Part shown: piece after piece, positions 9,248 through 17,199 of the stretch
How positions within the stretch are numbered: the first letter of the stretch is position 1
How the letters are laid out: the number at the start of each line of letters is the position of its first letter
Source: Hymenobacter perfusus
Lineage (GTDB): Bacteria > Bacteroidota > Bacteroidia > Cytophagales > Hymenobacteraceae
Direction of reading: 5' to 3'
Length of the DNA stretch: 64,000 nt
Assembly (NCBI RefSeq): GCF_003944765.1
Contig: NZ_RWIU01000009.1
Span: 62,001 to 126,000 of the forward strand
Translations under genes and position numbers: made by a program
The notes under the pieces: generated by a model
Database searches by the model: none
What the model saw: only the letters and a program-made list of their open reading frames with translations
What the model was told of the DNA's origin: nothing

Positions 9248-9658
9248 ATGGACCTCAGCCGGCGCCGTAAGCTTTCTTCCCACGTCGAGACCAGCTCGAT
9301 GAACGACATCATGTTCTTCCTGATGCTGTTCTTCCTGATTGTGTCGACGATGGTGAACCCCAACATCATCAAGCTCATGCTGCCCAGCGCCAAAAGCAGC
9401 AAGCAGATGATGAAACAGCCCATTACCGTCTCGGTGGATGCCAGCGGGGCCTATTTCATTGACCGCCAGCCCACCAGCGCCCAGCAGCTGGAAGGGGAGT
9501 TGCAGCGCCGCATTCAGGGCCTGGAAAGCCCTACGGCCGTGCTGCGTGTGGATGCTTCCCTGAACGTGCAGAAGCTGGTGGATATCCTCGAAATCGGCAA
9601 CCGCCTCAAGATTAAGATGGTCATGGCCACCCAGGCCCAGCAGGCGGCCAGCAAATAG
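9248..9658 (+). CDS. exbD: ExbD/TolR-family biopolymer transport protein
   Basis: A 136-residue protein with a short cytoplasmic N-terminus (MDLSRRRKLSSHVETSSM), one membrane helix (NDIMFFLMLFFLIVSTMV) carrying the conserved Asp at residue 20 that is protonated during transport, and a periplasmic domain. The periplasmic part has the usual pattern ITVSVDASGAYFIDRQPTS and VLRVDASLNVQKLVDILEIG. It is the partner of the ExbB encoded just upstream. The length is normal for the family. The start is fixed by the membrane-proximal basic segment; the upstream sequence is the hairpin at 9123-9245, so the ribosome must melt or avoid that structure. Confidence 0.93.
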   Translation: MDLSRRRKLSSHVETSSMNDIMFFLMLFFLIVSTMVNPNIIKLMLPSAKSSKQMMKQPITVSVDASGAYFIDRQPTSAQQLEGELQRRIQGLESPTAVLRVDASLNVQKLVDILEIGNRLKIKMVMATQAQQAASK

Positions 9659-9714
9659 CCTAGCGTTATGCCCTGAACCGGGAACAGTCGTTTTGTCGTT
9701 CAGGAGTAGAGCAT

Positions 9715-9747
9715 ACGCCCCGTCTACCGTTCGTCGGAGCGGGGCGT
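9715..9747 (+). terminator. Hairpin after exbD
   Basis: ACGCCCC (9715-9721) pairs with GGGGCGT (9741-9747). Only a weak T-run follows (TTCGGTTTAAC), so it may be a partial terminator or a processing site. Confidence 0.45.
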
Positions 9748-9805
9748 TCGGTTTAACGGAATAGGCTGCCGCCTTCAGGCCACGACCTATACAATCAACT
9801 TCAAC

Positions 9806-10690
9806 ATGGCAACTGACTATCGGGAAGAACACCGGCGCGAAGCCCTGATTGGCACCGTAGCCTTGCATGCGGCGTTGGCGGCGCTGTTCATCTTCACTGT
9901 CTTCAAAGGCCCCGATCCGCCCCTGGAAGCCTTGGGCGGCGACGGGGTGGAGCTGAACTACGGCGTGGACGAAGTCGGCTCCGGCGACATTCAGAGCCAG
10001 GCCCCGGCCAACGAGTCGCAGAACCGGGAGGACAGCCGCCCGCCCGCCGCTCAGCCCGACCCCACGCCCCCGCAGCCCACCGCCCAGCCCGACCCAACCC
10101 CGCCCAGCGAGGCGCGCGTGGTCACCAGCGAAGCCGAGGAAAGCCCCGTAACGGCTCCGCCGGTAGAAAAGCCCGCCCCGCAGCGCGAGGAAGTGAAGCC
10201 CGAGCCACCCCGGCCCAAAGTGGACCAGCGGGCCGTATTCACGCCCCGCGCCAATAGCAATGCGGGCGGCGGCAACGGCGTAAACGGCACCAGTAACGCG
10301 CCCACTGGCAATAACAACGGCGACAACCCCGGCACCGTGGGCGACAAAGGCGACCCGCGCGGCACCTACGGCGGCACGGCCTACTCCGGCGAGCCGGGTA
10401 GCGGCGGCCGGGGCACCAGCCCCGGCAGCGGTGGCTTGGATATGGCCGGCTGGGCCATCGTCAGCAAGCCCACGGTAGCGGCGCTGGATAACAACTCCGG
10501 CTCCGTCCGCTTTAAAATCAAAATCAACGCCGACGGCGAAGTAGAATCCGTGACGAAAGTATCCGGCACGGTATCGGCGGCCCAGGAACGGGCGTGCCGG
10601 GACGAGCTGCTGAAGCTGGAGTTTCGTCGCACCAGCTCGGCGGAGGGTGGGGCTACCGGCTTCTACACCTTCCGCTTTACGGTGCGGTAA
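9806..10690 (+). CDS. tonB: TonB-family energy transducer
   Basis: A 294-residue protein. Residues 10-32 form the membrane anchor (REALIGTVALHAALAALFIF). Residues 60-130 are Pro/Glu/Gln-rich and span the periplasm. Residues 140-200 are Gly/Asn-rich and probably disordered. The last 80 residues are a TonB-like C-terminal domain (SVRFKIKINADGEVESVTKV, ending TGFYTFRFTVR). It would carry the energy of ExbB-ExbD to TonB boxes of outer-membrane receptors. The Gly/Asn-rich insert between the Pro-rich rod and the C-domain is longer than in classical TonB. It lies after exbD in the same direction. Confidence 0.85.
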   Translation: MATDYREEHRREALIGTVALHAALAALFIFTVFKGPDPPLEALGGDGVELNYGVDEVGSGDIQSQAPANESQNREDSRPPAAQPDPTPPQPTAQPDPTPPSEARVVTSEAEESPVTAPPVEKPAPQREEVKPEPPRPKVDQRAVFTPRANSNAGGGNGVNGTSNAPTGNNNGDNPGTVGDKGDPRGTYGGTAYSGEPGSGGRGTSPGSGGLDMAGWAIVSKPTVAALDNNSGSVRFKIKINADGEVESVTKVSGTVSAAQERACRDELLKLEFRRTSSAEGGATGFYTFRFTVR

Positions 10691-10712
10691 AAAGTAGCTG
10701 CAACCAAATGCT

Positions 10713-10746
10713 AAAAGCGCCACTCCGGCAACGGGGTGGCGCTTTT
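10713..10746 (+). terminator. Hairpin terminator after tonB
   Basis: AAAAGCGCCAC (10713-10723) pairs exactly with GTGGCGCTTTT (10736-10746) over a 12-base loop. The A-run and T-run at the ends make it usable in both directions. Confidence 0.75.
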
Positions 10747-10782
10747 GCGTTGCTGGGGCCGCGTACGAATGGCGGTGTGCGC

Positions 10783-10790
10783 TACCTTTG
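10783..10790 (+). promoter_or_regulatory. Promoter -7 element TACCTTTG
   Basis: An exact TAnnTTTG match 26 bases before the folC ATG at 10816, downstream of the tonB terminator. This gives folC its own promoter. Confidence 0.6.
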
Positions 10791-10815
10791 CAGTCCATCC
10801 GCGCATTCCGGCCCC

Positions 10816-12117
10816 ATGACCTACCAGCAAACCCTCGACTTTCTCTACCAGCAATTGCCCATGTTTCAGCGGGTGGGTGAGGCGGGCTACAAGCCGGGAC
10901 TGGAGCGCACCGAGCAACTGGCCGCCGCCATGGGCAACCCTGAGCGGCAGCTGCGCTGCGTACACGTGGCCGGCACCAACGGCAAGGGCAGCTCCTCGAA
11001 CCTGCTGGCCGCCATTCTGCAGGCCGCCGGCTACAAGGTGGGCCTCTACACCTCGCCCCACCTCAAGGAATTCACGGAGCGCATCAAGGTGAACGGCCAG
11101 GACCTGGACCCTGACTACCTGGTGCAGTGGGTGGCGAAGTGGCGCGGGCTGTTCGACGAAGTGCAGCCCTCGTTTTTTGAAATGTGCGTGGCCTTATGCT
11201 TTGCCTACTTTGCCGAGCAGCAGGTGGACGTGGCCGTGGTGGAAGTGGGCCTGGGCGGGCGGCTCGATTCTACCAACATCATCCGGCCGCTGGTGTCGCT
11301 CATCACCAACATCAGTCTAGACCACCAGAACCTGCTGGGCGAGACGCTGCCGCTCATTGCCGCCGAAAAAGCCGGTATCATCAAGCCCGGCGTGCCCGCC
11401 ATCATCAGCCAGACCCAGCCGGAGGTAGCCGATGTGTTCCGCCAAAAAGCCGCCACTGAAGCGGCCTCGCTTCTGTTTGCCGACGAGCAGTTCCGGGTGG
11501 AGCTGGCCCAGGAACCCGCCCCCGACGAGCCCACCCAGCGCCTGCGCGTGCTGCGCAACGAAGAGCCGTACCTGTCCGATCTGGAGCTGGCCCTCGTGGG
11601 TGACTACCAGCGCCTGAACCTGCCCGGCGTGCTGGCCGTGGTGGAAGAGCTGCGCAGCCAGGGTTTCCGCATTCCGGAAGCGGCCGTGCGGGAGGGCTTG
11701 CGGGAAGTGCGCCGCCTCACGGGCTTCAAGGGCCGCTGGACCATCCTGGGTCGCAAGCCGCTGGTGGTCTGTGATACGGGCCACAACGAGGCGGGTATCC
11801 GCTTCATTACCGGGCAGCTGGCGCGTCTGCCGTACCAGCAGTTGCACATCGTGCTGGGCGTCGTCAATGATAAGGACGTGAGCAAGATGCTGGCCCTGCT
11901 GCCCCGGGAAGCCACCTACTACTTCTGCCAGGCTACCATTCCGCGGGCCCTGCCGGCCGATGAGCTGGCCGGGCGGGCCGCTGCCCTGGGCCTGAAAGGC
12001 CGCGCGTATGGCCCGGTGCCGGCCGCCGTGGCCGCCGCCCGTGCCGCCGCCGCCCCGGATGATGTGGTCTTCATCGGGGGCAGTACCTTTGTGGTGGCGG
12101 AGATTGAGGAGCTGTAG
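10816..12117 (+). CDS. folC: Bifunctional folylpolyglutamate/dihydrofolate synthase
   Basis: A 433-residue Mur-ligase-family enzyme that adds glutamate to folates using ATP. The P-loop VAGTNGKGSSSNL is at about residues 54-66. The Mg-binding segments FFEMCVALCFAYFAEQQVD and VEVGLGGRLDSTN follow, then DHQNLLGETL with the omega-loop region. The C-terminal domain carries VVCDTGHNEAGIRF. Length and order are normal. I start at the ATG at 10816, after the TACCTTTG promoter; the open frame upstream runs through the tonB terminator and cannot be coding. Confidence 0.93.
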   Translation: MTYQQTLDFLYQQLPMFQRVGEAGYKPGLERTEQLAAAMGNPERQLRCVHVAGTNGKGSSSNLLAAILQAAGYKVGLYTSPHLKEFTERIKVNGQDLDPDYLVQWVAKWRGLFDEVQPSFFEMCVALCFAYFAEQQVDVAVVEVGLGGRLDSTNIIRPLVSLITNISLDHQNLLGETLPLIAAEKAGIIKPGVPAIISQTQPEVADVFRQKAATEAASLLFADEQFRVELAQEPAPDEPTQRLRVLRNEEPYLSDLELALVGDYQRLNLPGVLAVVEELRSQGFRIPEAAVREGLREVRRLTGFKGRWTILGRKPLVVCDTGHNEAGIRFITGQLARLPYQQLHIVLGVVNDKDVSKMLALLPREATYYFCQATIPRALPADELAGRAAALGLKGRAYGPVPAAVAAARAAAAPDDVVFIGGSTFVVAEIEEL

Positions 12118-12138
12118 CTTTTGCGCCGTGTATTTCTG

Positions 12139-12253
12139 GCTACCGTTGTCATCCTGAGCCTGCAAAGGACCTTACTACGTCAGGAGTACTACCGGGCAGT
12201 TGCCGCGCTGGCGCAGTAAGCTCCTTCGCAGGCTCAGGATGACAACGGTAGCC
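12139..12253. repeat. GTCAT-GAGC family palindrome, copy 2
   Basis: Arms of about 38 bases: GGCTACCGTTGTCATCCTG... at the left and ...CAACGGTAGCC at the right. Here the complementarity extends 11 bases beyond the GTCAT end on both sides. It fills the folC-trmB gap. The internal arm stem is TCCT/AGGA, as in copy 1. Confidence 0.85.
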
Positions 12254-12290
12254 AACAACCGAACAACCAAAAAACGAAAATATCAATCCA

Positions 12291-12953
12291 GTGAGTCGAG
12301 TTAAACTGAAGCGCTTTGCCGAAAATGCCGAACGGGCCAGTGTGGTAGAACCCGGGAAAGACACCTACCAGCAGCTCGGTGGCCGCTGGCACGAGGCTTT
12401 TTTCCAGAACCCGAACCCGATTACCCTGGAAGTGGGCTGCGGCAAGGGCGAGTATACCGTGGGCCTGGCCGAGCGCTACCCCGAGCGCAACTTCCTGGGC
12501 CTCGATATCAAGGGTGACCGGATCTGGCGGGGTAACGCCCGGGCCGAGGAAAGGGGCCTGCAGAACGTCGGCTGGGTGCGCACCCGCGCCCACGATCTGC
12601 TCACGCATTTTGCCCCCGGCGAGCTGCACGAAATCTGGATTACCTTCCCCGATCCGCGCCCCCGCGACCGGGATATCAAGCGCCGCCTGACCTACCCGCG
12701 CTTCCTCAACCTGTACCAGCAGATTCTGCGCCCTGGCGGCCTGATTCACCTCAAAACCGACAACGAGGACCTGTTCGACTACTCCCTCGAAATCGTGCAG
12801 CAGCGCCCCGGCGCTACCATCCTGGCCCACACCAAGGACCTGTACGCCACGCCCGAGCTGCTGCCCCACGCTGAGGACATCCAAACCACCTTCGAGCGCA
12901 AATACCGCTCCGTCGGCGTGCCCATCAAGTACCTGCAGTTCCAAGTGAGCTAA
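12291..12953 (+). CDS. trmB: tRNA (guanine-N7)-methyltransferase
   Basis: A 220-residue SAM-dependent enzyme that makes m7G46 in tRNA. The SAM-binding motif is LEVGCGKGEYTVGLAERYP (about residues 46-64). The family signature is ITFPDPRPRDRDIKRRL, with the catalytic Asp in FPDP and substrate-binding basic residues. GGLIHLKTDNEDLFDY follows. The start is GTG at 12291 (reading MSRVKLKRFAENAE), which fits the conserved N-terminus. No in-frame ATG fits as well. Confidence 0.92.
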   Translation: MSRVKLKRFAENAERASVVEPGKDTYQQLGGRWHEAFFQNPNPITLEVGCGKGEYTVGLAERYPERNFLGLDIKGDRIWRGNARAEERGLQNVGWVRTRAHDLLTHFAPGELHEIWITFPDPRPRDRDIKRRLTYPRFLNLYQQILRPGGLIHLKTDNEDLFDYSLEIVQQRPGATILAHTKDLYATPELLPHAEDIQTTFERKYRSVGVPIKYLQFQVS

Positions 12954-12964
12954 AACGCGTTTCG

Positions 12965-13097
12965 GCCGTCGTTGCCCTTGTACTCCGAAGCTATGCTTCG
13001 GCTCGCGGGCAGAGAGTGATGCTCTGTGGTTGCGTCTTGAGTATCCGCTGCCGCGGGCCAAAGCACAGCTTCGGAGTACAAGGGCAACGACGGTGGC
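12965..13097. repeat. Long inverted repeat after trmB
   Basis: The left arm starts GCCGTCGTTGCCCTTGTACT and continues to CCGAAGC; the right arm is its complement with one extra mismatch near the end. The stem is about 28 bp and the loop about 75 bases, holding a second small hairpin around CGAAGCTATGCTTCG. It belongs to a different sequence family from copies 1 and 2 but occupies the same kind of position. Confidence 0.8.
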
Positions 13098-13145
13098 TCT
13101 ACCCTGGAGTACGCTGCTTTTCTGTCTTTCTCCGGTTTCCTGTTT

Positions 13146-13985
13146 ATGCTGCCCGTTTCTGTTCCTGATACCCTGCCGCTGTTCCCGGTGCTCGACGAGC
13201 TGCTGCTGGACGTACTGCGCAGCCTCAGTCCGGCCGACTGGCAACGGCCCACGCTGGCGCCCGGCTGGAACGTGCAGGCCGTGGCGCTGCACTTGCTCGA
13301 TGGTAGCCTCCGCAGCCTGTCCATGCTGCGCGACGGGCACTTCGCCAGCCCCGGCCCGGCCAGTGGCGAGTATGCCGATGTAGTGGGCCACCTCAATGCG
13401 CTTAACAACTCCTGGGTAGCGGCCGGGCAGCGGCTGAGTCCGCCCGTGCTGCTGGAGCTGCTGGCCATGGTCGGCCCCCGGTACAACGAGTTTCTGCGCA
13501 CCCTGGAGCCCACTGCGCCGGCCGCGTTTGCGGTGGCCTGGGCCGGCGAAGCAGAATCGACCAACCACTTTCACATTGCCCGCGAGTACACCGAGAAGTG
13601 GCATCACCAGCAGCAGATCCGGCAGGCCGTGGGGCAGGAGGGACCTTTGTTGGAACCGCCGCTATACGAGCCGTTTCTGACCACCTGCGCTCAGGCCCTG
13701 CCGCACCACTACCGCAGTGTGGCCGCCGAACTGGGCACGGTGGTGCGGGTACAGCTTACGGGACCCGCGCCCAGTACGTGGTTTTTGCGGCGTACCCCGG
13801 CCGGCTGGGAGTTGGGCCAGGACTATATGAGGCCGGTAGCGGCCAGCATTACGCTGGACGGGGCCGTGGCTTGGCGGCTGTTCACCAAAAGCCTACCCCC
13901 GGCCGAAGCCGTCCGGTACCTGCAACGGCAGGGCCCGCCGAACCTCACGCAGCCCATCCTCTCGCTGCTGACGGTGATGGCCTGA
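13146..13985 (+). CDS. DinB/maleylpyruvate-isomerase-like protein
   Basis: A 279-residue protein whose N-terminal half matches the mycothiol-dependent maleylpyruvate isomerase / DinB four-helix bundle. It shows LSPADWQRPTLAPGWNVQAV, with the motif W-x-V-x-x-V-A-x-H-L, then HFHIAREYTEKWHHQQQIRQ where two or three His could bind a metal. The C-terminal half (TGPAPSTWFLRRTPAGWELG) resembles the SCP2-like or MDMPI C-terminal domain. Bacteroidota do not make mycothiol, so the thiol cofactor, if any, is unknown (bacillithiol is possible). Stand-alone gene, convergent with the next one. Confidence 0.65.
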   Translation: MLPVSVPDTLPLFPVLDELLLDVLRSLSPADWQRPTLAPGWNVQAVALHLLDGSLRSLSMLRDGHFASPGPASGEYADVVGHLNALNNSWVAAGQRLSPPVLLELLAMVGPRYNEFLRTLEPTAPAAFAVAWAGEAESTNHFHIAREYTEKWHHQQQIRQAVGQEGPLLEPPLYEPFLTTCAQALPHHYRSVAAELGTVVRVQLTGPAPSTWFLRRTPAGWELGQDYMRPVAASITLDGAVAWRLFTKSLPPAEAVRYLQRQGPPNLTQPILSLLTVMA

Positions 13986-13996
13986 CGCCTGAAAAC

Positions 13997-14032
13997 AGCA
14001 ACGCCCCGAAAATACACTTTCGGGGCGCTGCT
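13997..14032. terminator. Bidirectional hairpin between convergent genes
   Basis: AGCAACGCCCCGAAA pairs with TTTCGGGGCGCTGCT with one bulge. It lies between the DinB-like gene (+) and the TrpF-like gene (-). The T-run is weak. Confidence 0.6.
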
Positions 14033-14057
14033 ATTTCATTCGGGGGCTGTGAGGCGC

Positions 14058-14681
14058 TTATTCTTCTTCCAGCTGCTCAAATACGGCTTCCATTTCGTCG
14101 AAGTCGCGCAGGCCGGGCTTGATTTCGTCGCCGCCTTGTAGCACAATGCCGGCGGGACGTACTTTTTCCACGAAGTTGCGCAGTGTATCAGGGGCAAAAC
14201 CGGCCCCAAGCCAGACCGGATAGGTGCGGGCCTGCTCGGTGAGGCGCAGCAGCTCGGTGGCGTTGGGCAAGGGCGAGGGCGGCGTAGCCAGTACGAAACC
14301 CAGGTAGTGCGGAGCCTGCTCGCGGAAGCGCAGCTCCACGTCTTCGGGCATCATGTCCTGCACCCAGGGCGTGAGCTTGAGGGCGGGTACCGTCAGCTGC
14401 GCCAGCTCCTCGGCGGTGCGGCGGCGGTGCAGCAGCACGGCGTGAAGGCCGCATTGCTGCACCAGGGCATTGATTTCGGCCACGGGCAGCGTGTCGAACT
14501 CGCCGATAAGCTGCACGCCCGCCACCCAGCCGCTGAGTTCCTGCACGGCCTGCGGGGTGAGGTAATCGGCAAAGGAGGGGTCGAGGCGGAAAGTAAGCGA
14601 ATCGGCCCCCATACCGGCGCAGTAGCGGGCATCGGACAAATTATTGATGCCGCGCACCATCACGGGAACTAACAAAGACAT
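14058..14681 (-). CDS. TrpF-like (phosphoribosylanthranilate isomerase fold) protein lacking catalytic residues
   Basis: A 207-residue protein with the layout of TrpF, a TIM barrel. The N-terminal VMVRGINNLSDARYCAGMGA aligns with the TrpF signature (K-I-C-G-I-T...DA..A...GAD), and the C-terminal GGDEIKPGLRDFDEMEAVFE aligns with the phosphate-binding/end motif (SGVE..PG.KD...). In active TrpF the general base is the Cys of KxCG and the general acid an Asp in strand 5-6. Here KxCG reads MVRG, and the Asp region reads GFVLATPPSP. If this alignment is right the protein cannot catalyse the TrpF reaction in the known way. No other trp gene is nearby. It may bind a phosphorylated sugar or act in another pathway; function unknown. 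Confidence 0.7.
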   Translation of the reverse strand: MSLLVPVMVRGINNLSDARYCAGMGADSLTFRLDPSFADYLTPQAVQELSGWVAGVQLIGEFDTLPVAEINALVQQCGLHAVLLHRRRTAEELAQLTVPALKLTPWVQDMMPEDVELRFREQAPHYLGFVLATPPSPLPNATELLRLTEQARTYPVWLGAGFAPDTLRNFVEKVRPAGIVLQGGDEIKPGLRDFDEMEAVFEQLEEE

Positions 14682-14775
14682 AGCAAAGGAAATTGAAGGA
14701 AACCAGGCCCGGCGCTACCGCCGTTGCCGCTGCAATAATCGGGACTTCTGCGGGAAATTGTTGGATGGGTGAGCT

Positions 14776-14937
14776 GTCATTGCGAGCGGAGCGAAGCAAT
14801 CTGTCCTTCTCAGGGAGCCCGGCCGCAACGAACCCCAAAGCCCCTGACGTTTGCGCTGGCGTCAGGGGCTTTGGAATTACGTAAGGATTCAGACTGCGTG
14901 AGAGAAGGATTGCCACGGCCTTTGGCCTCGCAATGAC
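14776..14937. repeat. GTCAT-GAGC family palindrome, copy 3, with nested hairpin
   Basis: The left arm starts GTCATTGCGAGCGGAGCGAA (14776) and the right arm ends CCTCGCAATGAC (14937). Each arm has the internal stem TTGC/GCAA. The loop contains a second strong hairpin, CCAAAGCCCCTGACG with its complement, at about 14834-14875. It lies between the divergent TrpF-like and mnmA genes. Confidence 0.85.
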
Positions 14938-14966
14938 AATTCAACCATTCACCACTCCCTCTTTCG

Positions 14967-14974
14967 TACCTTTG
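14967..14974 (+). promoter_or_regulatory. Promoter -7 element TACCTTTG
   Basis: An exact TAnnTTTG match 49 bases before the mnmA ATG at 15023. Confidence 0.6.
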
Positions 14975-15022
14975 CCCATTCGGCCGGAACCTTTCACGCT
15001 TCGGGCGCAATTTGATTCACGT

Positions 15023-16168
15023 ATGAATACAACGAAAGGACGGGTGCTCGTCGCTATGAGCGGCGGCATCGACAGCTCCGTGGCAGCCGTGATGCTCCAC
15101 GAGCAGGGGTACGAAGTGGTCGGGATGACCATGAAAACCTGGGATTACGCCTCGGCGGGCGGCAGCAAGAAGGAAACCGGCTGCTGCTCCCTCGACAGCA
15201 TCAACGATGCCCGCCAGATTGCCGTGGAGCTGGGCTTCCCGCACTACATCATCGACATCCGCGACGAATTCGGCGACTTCGTCATCAGCAACTTCACCGA
15301 GGAATATCTGGCCGGGCGCACCCCCAACCCCTGCGTACTCTGCAACACCCACATCAAGTGGGATGCTCTGCTGCGCCGTGCCGACCAGCTGGGCTGCGAG
15401 TTCATTGCCACCGGCCACTACGCCCAGGTGCGCGAGGAAAACGGCCGCTACGTCATCAGCAAAGGCCTCGACGACAACAAGGACCAGAGTTATGCCCTGT
15501 GGGGCGTCACGCAGGAAAGCCTGGCCCGCACGCTGTTCCCGCTGGGTCAGCTGCGCAAAACGGCCATCTACGACTTTGCCCGCGAGCGGGGCTTCACCGA
15601 ACTGGTAAACAAGCCGGAGAGCTACGAAATCTGCTTTATTCCCGACAACGACTACCGCGGCTTCCTGCGCCGCCGGGTGCCAGGCCTGGAGGAGCGCGTA
15701 GCCGGCGGCGAGTTTGTACTGCGCGACGGCACGGTTATCGGCAAGCACGAGGGCTACCCGTTCTACACCATCGGGCAGCGCAAGGGGCTGGGCGTGGCCC
15801 TGGGCTTCCCGGCCTACGTAACGGCCATCGACCCCGAAACCAACCGCGTAGTGCTCGGCAACTTCGATGATCTGGCCAGCACCCGCACCGTGGTGGGCAA
15901 GCTCAATATGGGCAAATTCGCCTCTTTGGAGGGCCGGGGTCTAGTGCCCAGTACCACCAAAATCCGCTACAACCACGACGGCTCCCCGGCCTTCCTAGAG
16001 CAGAAGGGCGACAAAATCTACGTGTATTTCGAGGAAGCGGTGCACGCCGTGACGCCCGGCCAGGCCGCCGTATTCTACGACGGCAACGACGTGCTGGGTG
16101 GCGGCTGGATCGAGCGCCATACTATCGGCGAAATCCCAGAGCCTTCCGAGGCAGTGGCCGTGCGCTAG
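15023..16168 (+). CDS. mnmA: tRNA-specific 2-thiouridylase
   Basis: A 381-residue enzyme that thiolates U34 of tRNA-Lys, -Glu and -Gln using ATP and a persulfide carrier. The PP-loop VLVAMSGGIDSSVAAVML is at residues about 9-26. The first catalytic Cys is in NPCVLCNTHIKWD and the second in SYEICFIPDNDYRGFL. The C-terminal beta-barrel domain is complete. The start at 15023 (MNTTKGRVLV) is preferred because it follows the TACCTTTG promoter; the frame is open upstream to 14933 but overlaps the repeat and promoter. Confidence 0.95.
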   Translation: MNTTKGRVLVAMSGGIDSSVAAVMLHEQGYEVVGMTMKTWDYASAGGSKKETGCCSLDSINDARQIAVELGFPHYIIDIRDEFGDFVISNFTEEYLAGRTPNPCVLCNTHIKWDALLRRADQLGCEFIATGHYAQVREENGRYVISKGLDDNKDQSYALWGVTQESLARTLFPLGQLRKTAIYDFARERGFTELVNKPESYEICFIPDNDYRGFLRRRVPGLEERVAGGEFVLRDGTVIGKHEGYPFYTIGQRKGLGVALGFPAYVTAIDPETNRVVLGNFDDLASTRTVVGKLNMGKFASLEGRGLVPSTTKIRYNHDGSPAFLEQKGDKIYVYFEEAVHAVTPGQAAVFYDGNDVLGGGWIERHTIGEIPEPSEAVAVR

Positions 16169-16186
16169 GCGGCCGGAATAAGTCAG

Positions 16187-16210
16187 CGGCCCGGGCACTT
16201 GTCCGGGCCG
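16187..16210 (+). terminator. GC-rich hairpin after mnmA
   Basis: CGGCCCGG pairs with CCGGGCCG over an 8-base loop, followed by TTTG. Likely mnmA terminator. Confidence 0.6.
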
Positions 16211-16286
16211 TTTGTACGTTGAGGCGGCGGCTGGACCGTGGATTCTTCCTAAACCCGTGGTACTTTCAGGGCGTTAATTGCTTTCT

Positions 16287-17045
16287 ATGAAACAGAACTA
16301 TGCTGCTTATTTTCCGACCCTCCGCAGCGCGGCCGGCCGGCTGGGGTCGGCAGTGCTGCTGGCCGTGGCCGTAGCCGGCTGCCAGAACGAGACGGAAGTG
16401 CTGCCTAACCCCGGCCCCGAGTATTACCCGCTGGCAGTAGGCACCTACCGCATCTACGACGTGGCCGATACCACCTGGCGCAATAATGCGCCCACGGCCA
16501 GCCGCTTCCAGTTCCGGGAGCAGGTAGAAGCCGAGCTGAGCCCCGATGCCACTGGTCAGCCCGCGTACCGCGTTGTTCGCTCGCGCCGCGCCACGGCCAC
16601 GGATGCCTGGGCCGTAGACTCTGTGCTGACGGTGACGGTTGGCCGCCAGACCGTGACGGAGCAGCGCAATAACCGCCGCAGCGTGGAGTTGGTATTTCCG
16701 GTGGCGGAAGGCAAAGTTTGGAATATCAACGCCTTCAACGCCCAGGATACCATCATTGCTGAGAACCGCTTCTACCGCAACGTAGGTCAGCCGCTGAGCC
16801 TTACCCGGAACGGCAAAACCTACGCCTACGAGAATACGGTCACGACTATCAACGATGTAGCCGTTGAAGCCAACGCGGCCTACACTACCATTCTGCGCAC
16901 CACTTTCGCCGCCGGTACCGGCCCTGTGTACCGGGTGCGCCGCCGGTTTTTTCACTGCGATAATACCGGTACCTTGGGCTGCAACCCCAGCCTGAACTAC
17001 CAGGGCCAGTCGCGTAGTGAGGTACTGATTGAAAGCGGCAAGTAA
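16287..17045 (+). CDS. Lipoprotein of unknown function
   Basis: A 252-residue protein. The ATG at 16287 opens a lipoprotein signal (hydrophobic SAVLLAVAVAGC, acylated Cys at about residue 33, then QNETEVLPNP). The mature part has GPEYYPLAVGTYRIYDVADT, a motif common in Bacteroidota surface or periplasmic lipoproteins of unknown role, followed by a predicted beta-rich domain. Two cysteines near the C-terminus (FFHCDNTGTLGCNPSL) may form a disulfide. A TTG slightly upstream (16278) is in frame but less likely. It is followed by a strong hairpin. Confidence 0.7.
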   Translation: MKQNYAAYFPTLRSAAGRLGSAVLLAVAVAGCQNETEVLPNPGPEYYPLAVGTYRIYDVADTTWRNNAPTASRFQFREQVEAELSPDATGQPAYRVVRSRRATATDAWAVDSVLTVTVGRQTVTEQRNNRRSVELVFPVAEGKVWNINAFNAQDTIIAENRFYRNVGQPLSLTRNGKTYAYENTVTTINDVAVEANAAYTTILRTTFAAGTGPVYRVRRRFFHCDNTGTLGCNPSLNYQGQSRSEVLIESGK

Positions 17046-17064
17046 CTGCTACTTTCAGGAGCCA

Positions 17065-17103
17065 CAACGCCCCGCCGGAATTGCGCGTTTCGGCGGGGCG
17101 TTG
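17065..17103 (+). terminator. Hairpin terminator after the lipoprotein gene
   Basis: CAACGCCCCGCCG (17065-17077) pairs with CGGCGGGGCGTTG (17091-17103), a 13-bp perfect stem. Confidence 0.7.
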
Positions 17104-17199
17104 CGCGTTTAGTCGGGTGTCGGATTTGGCCCCTGCTGCCAGAACGGATGTATTTGCCGGATTCGTTTGTATCTTCCGGCACGTCTATTCGCGTTTCGA

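Noticed and set aside
9239..10798. Minus-strand open frame of 519 codons opposite exbD and tonB
   Set aside because: Composition is the reverse of the Pro/Gly-rich tonB sequence; no family features.
12965..13097. Counting this palindrome as a GTCAT-GAGC copy
   Set aside because: It lacks GTCAT and GAG...CGA; only the position is similar.
12234..13607. Minus-strand open frame of 457 codons across trmB
   Set aside because: Antisense to trmB and passing through two hairpins; GC-driven absence of stops.
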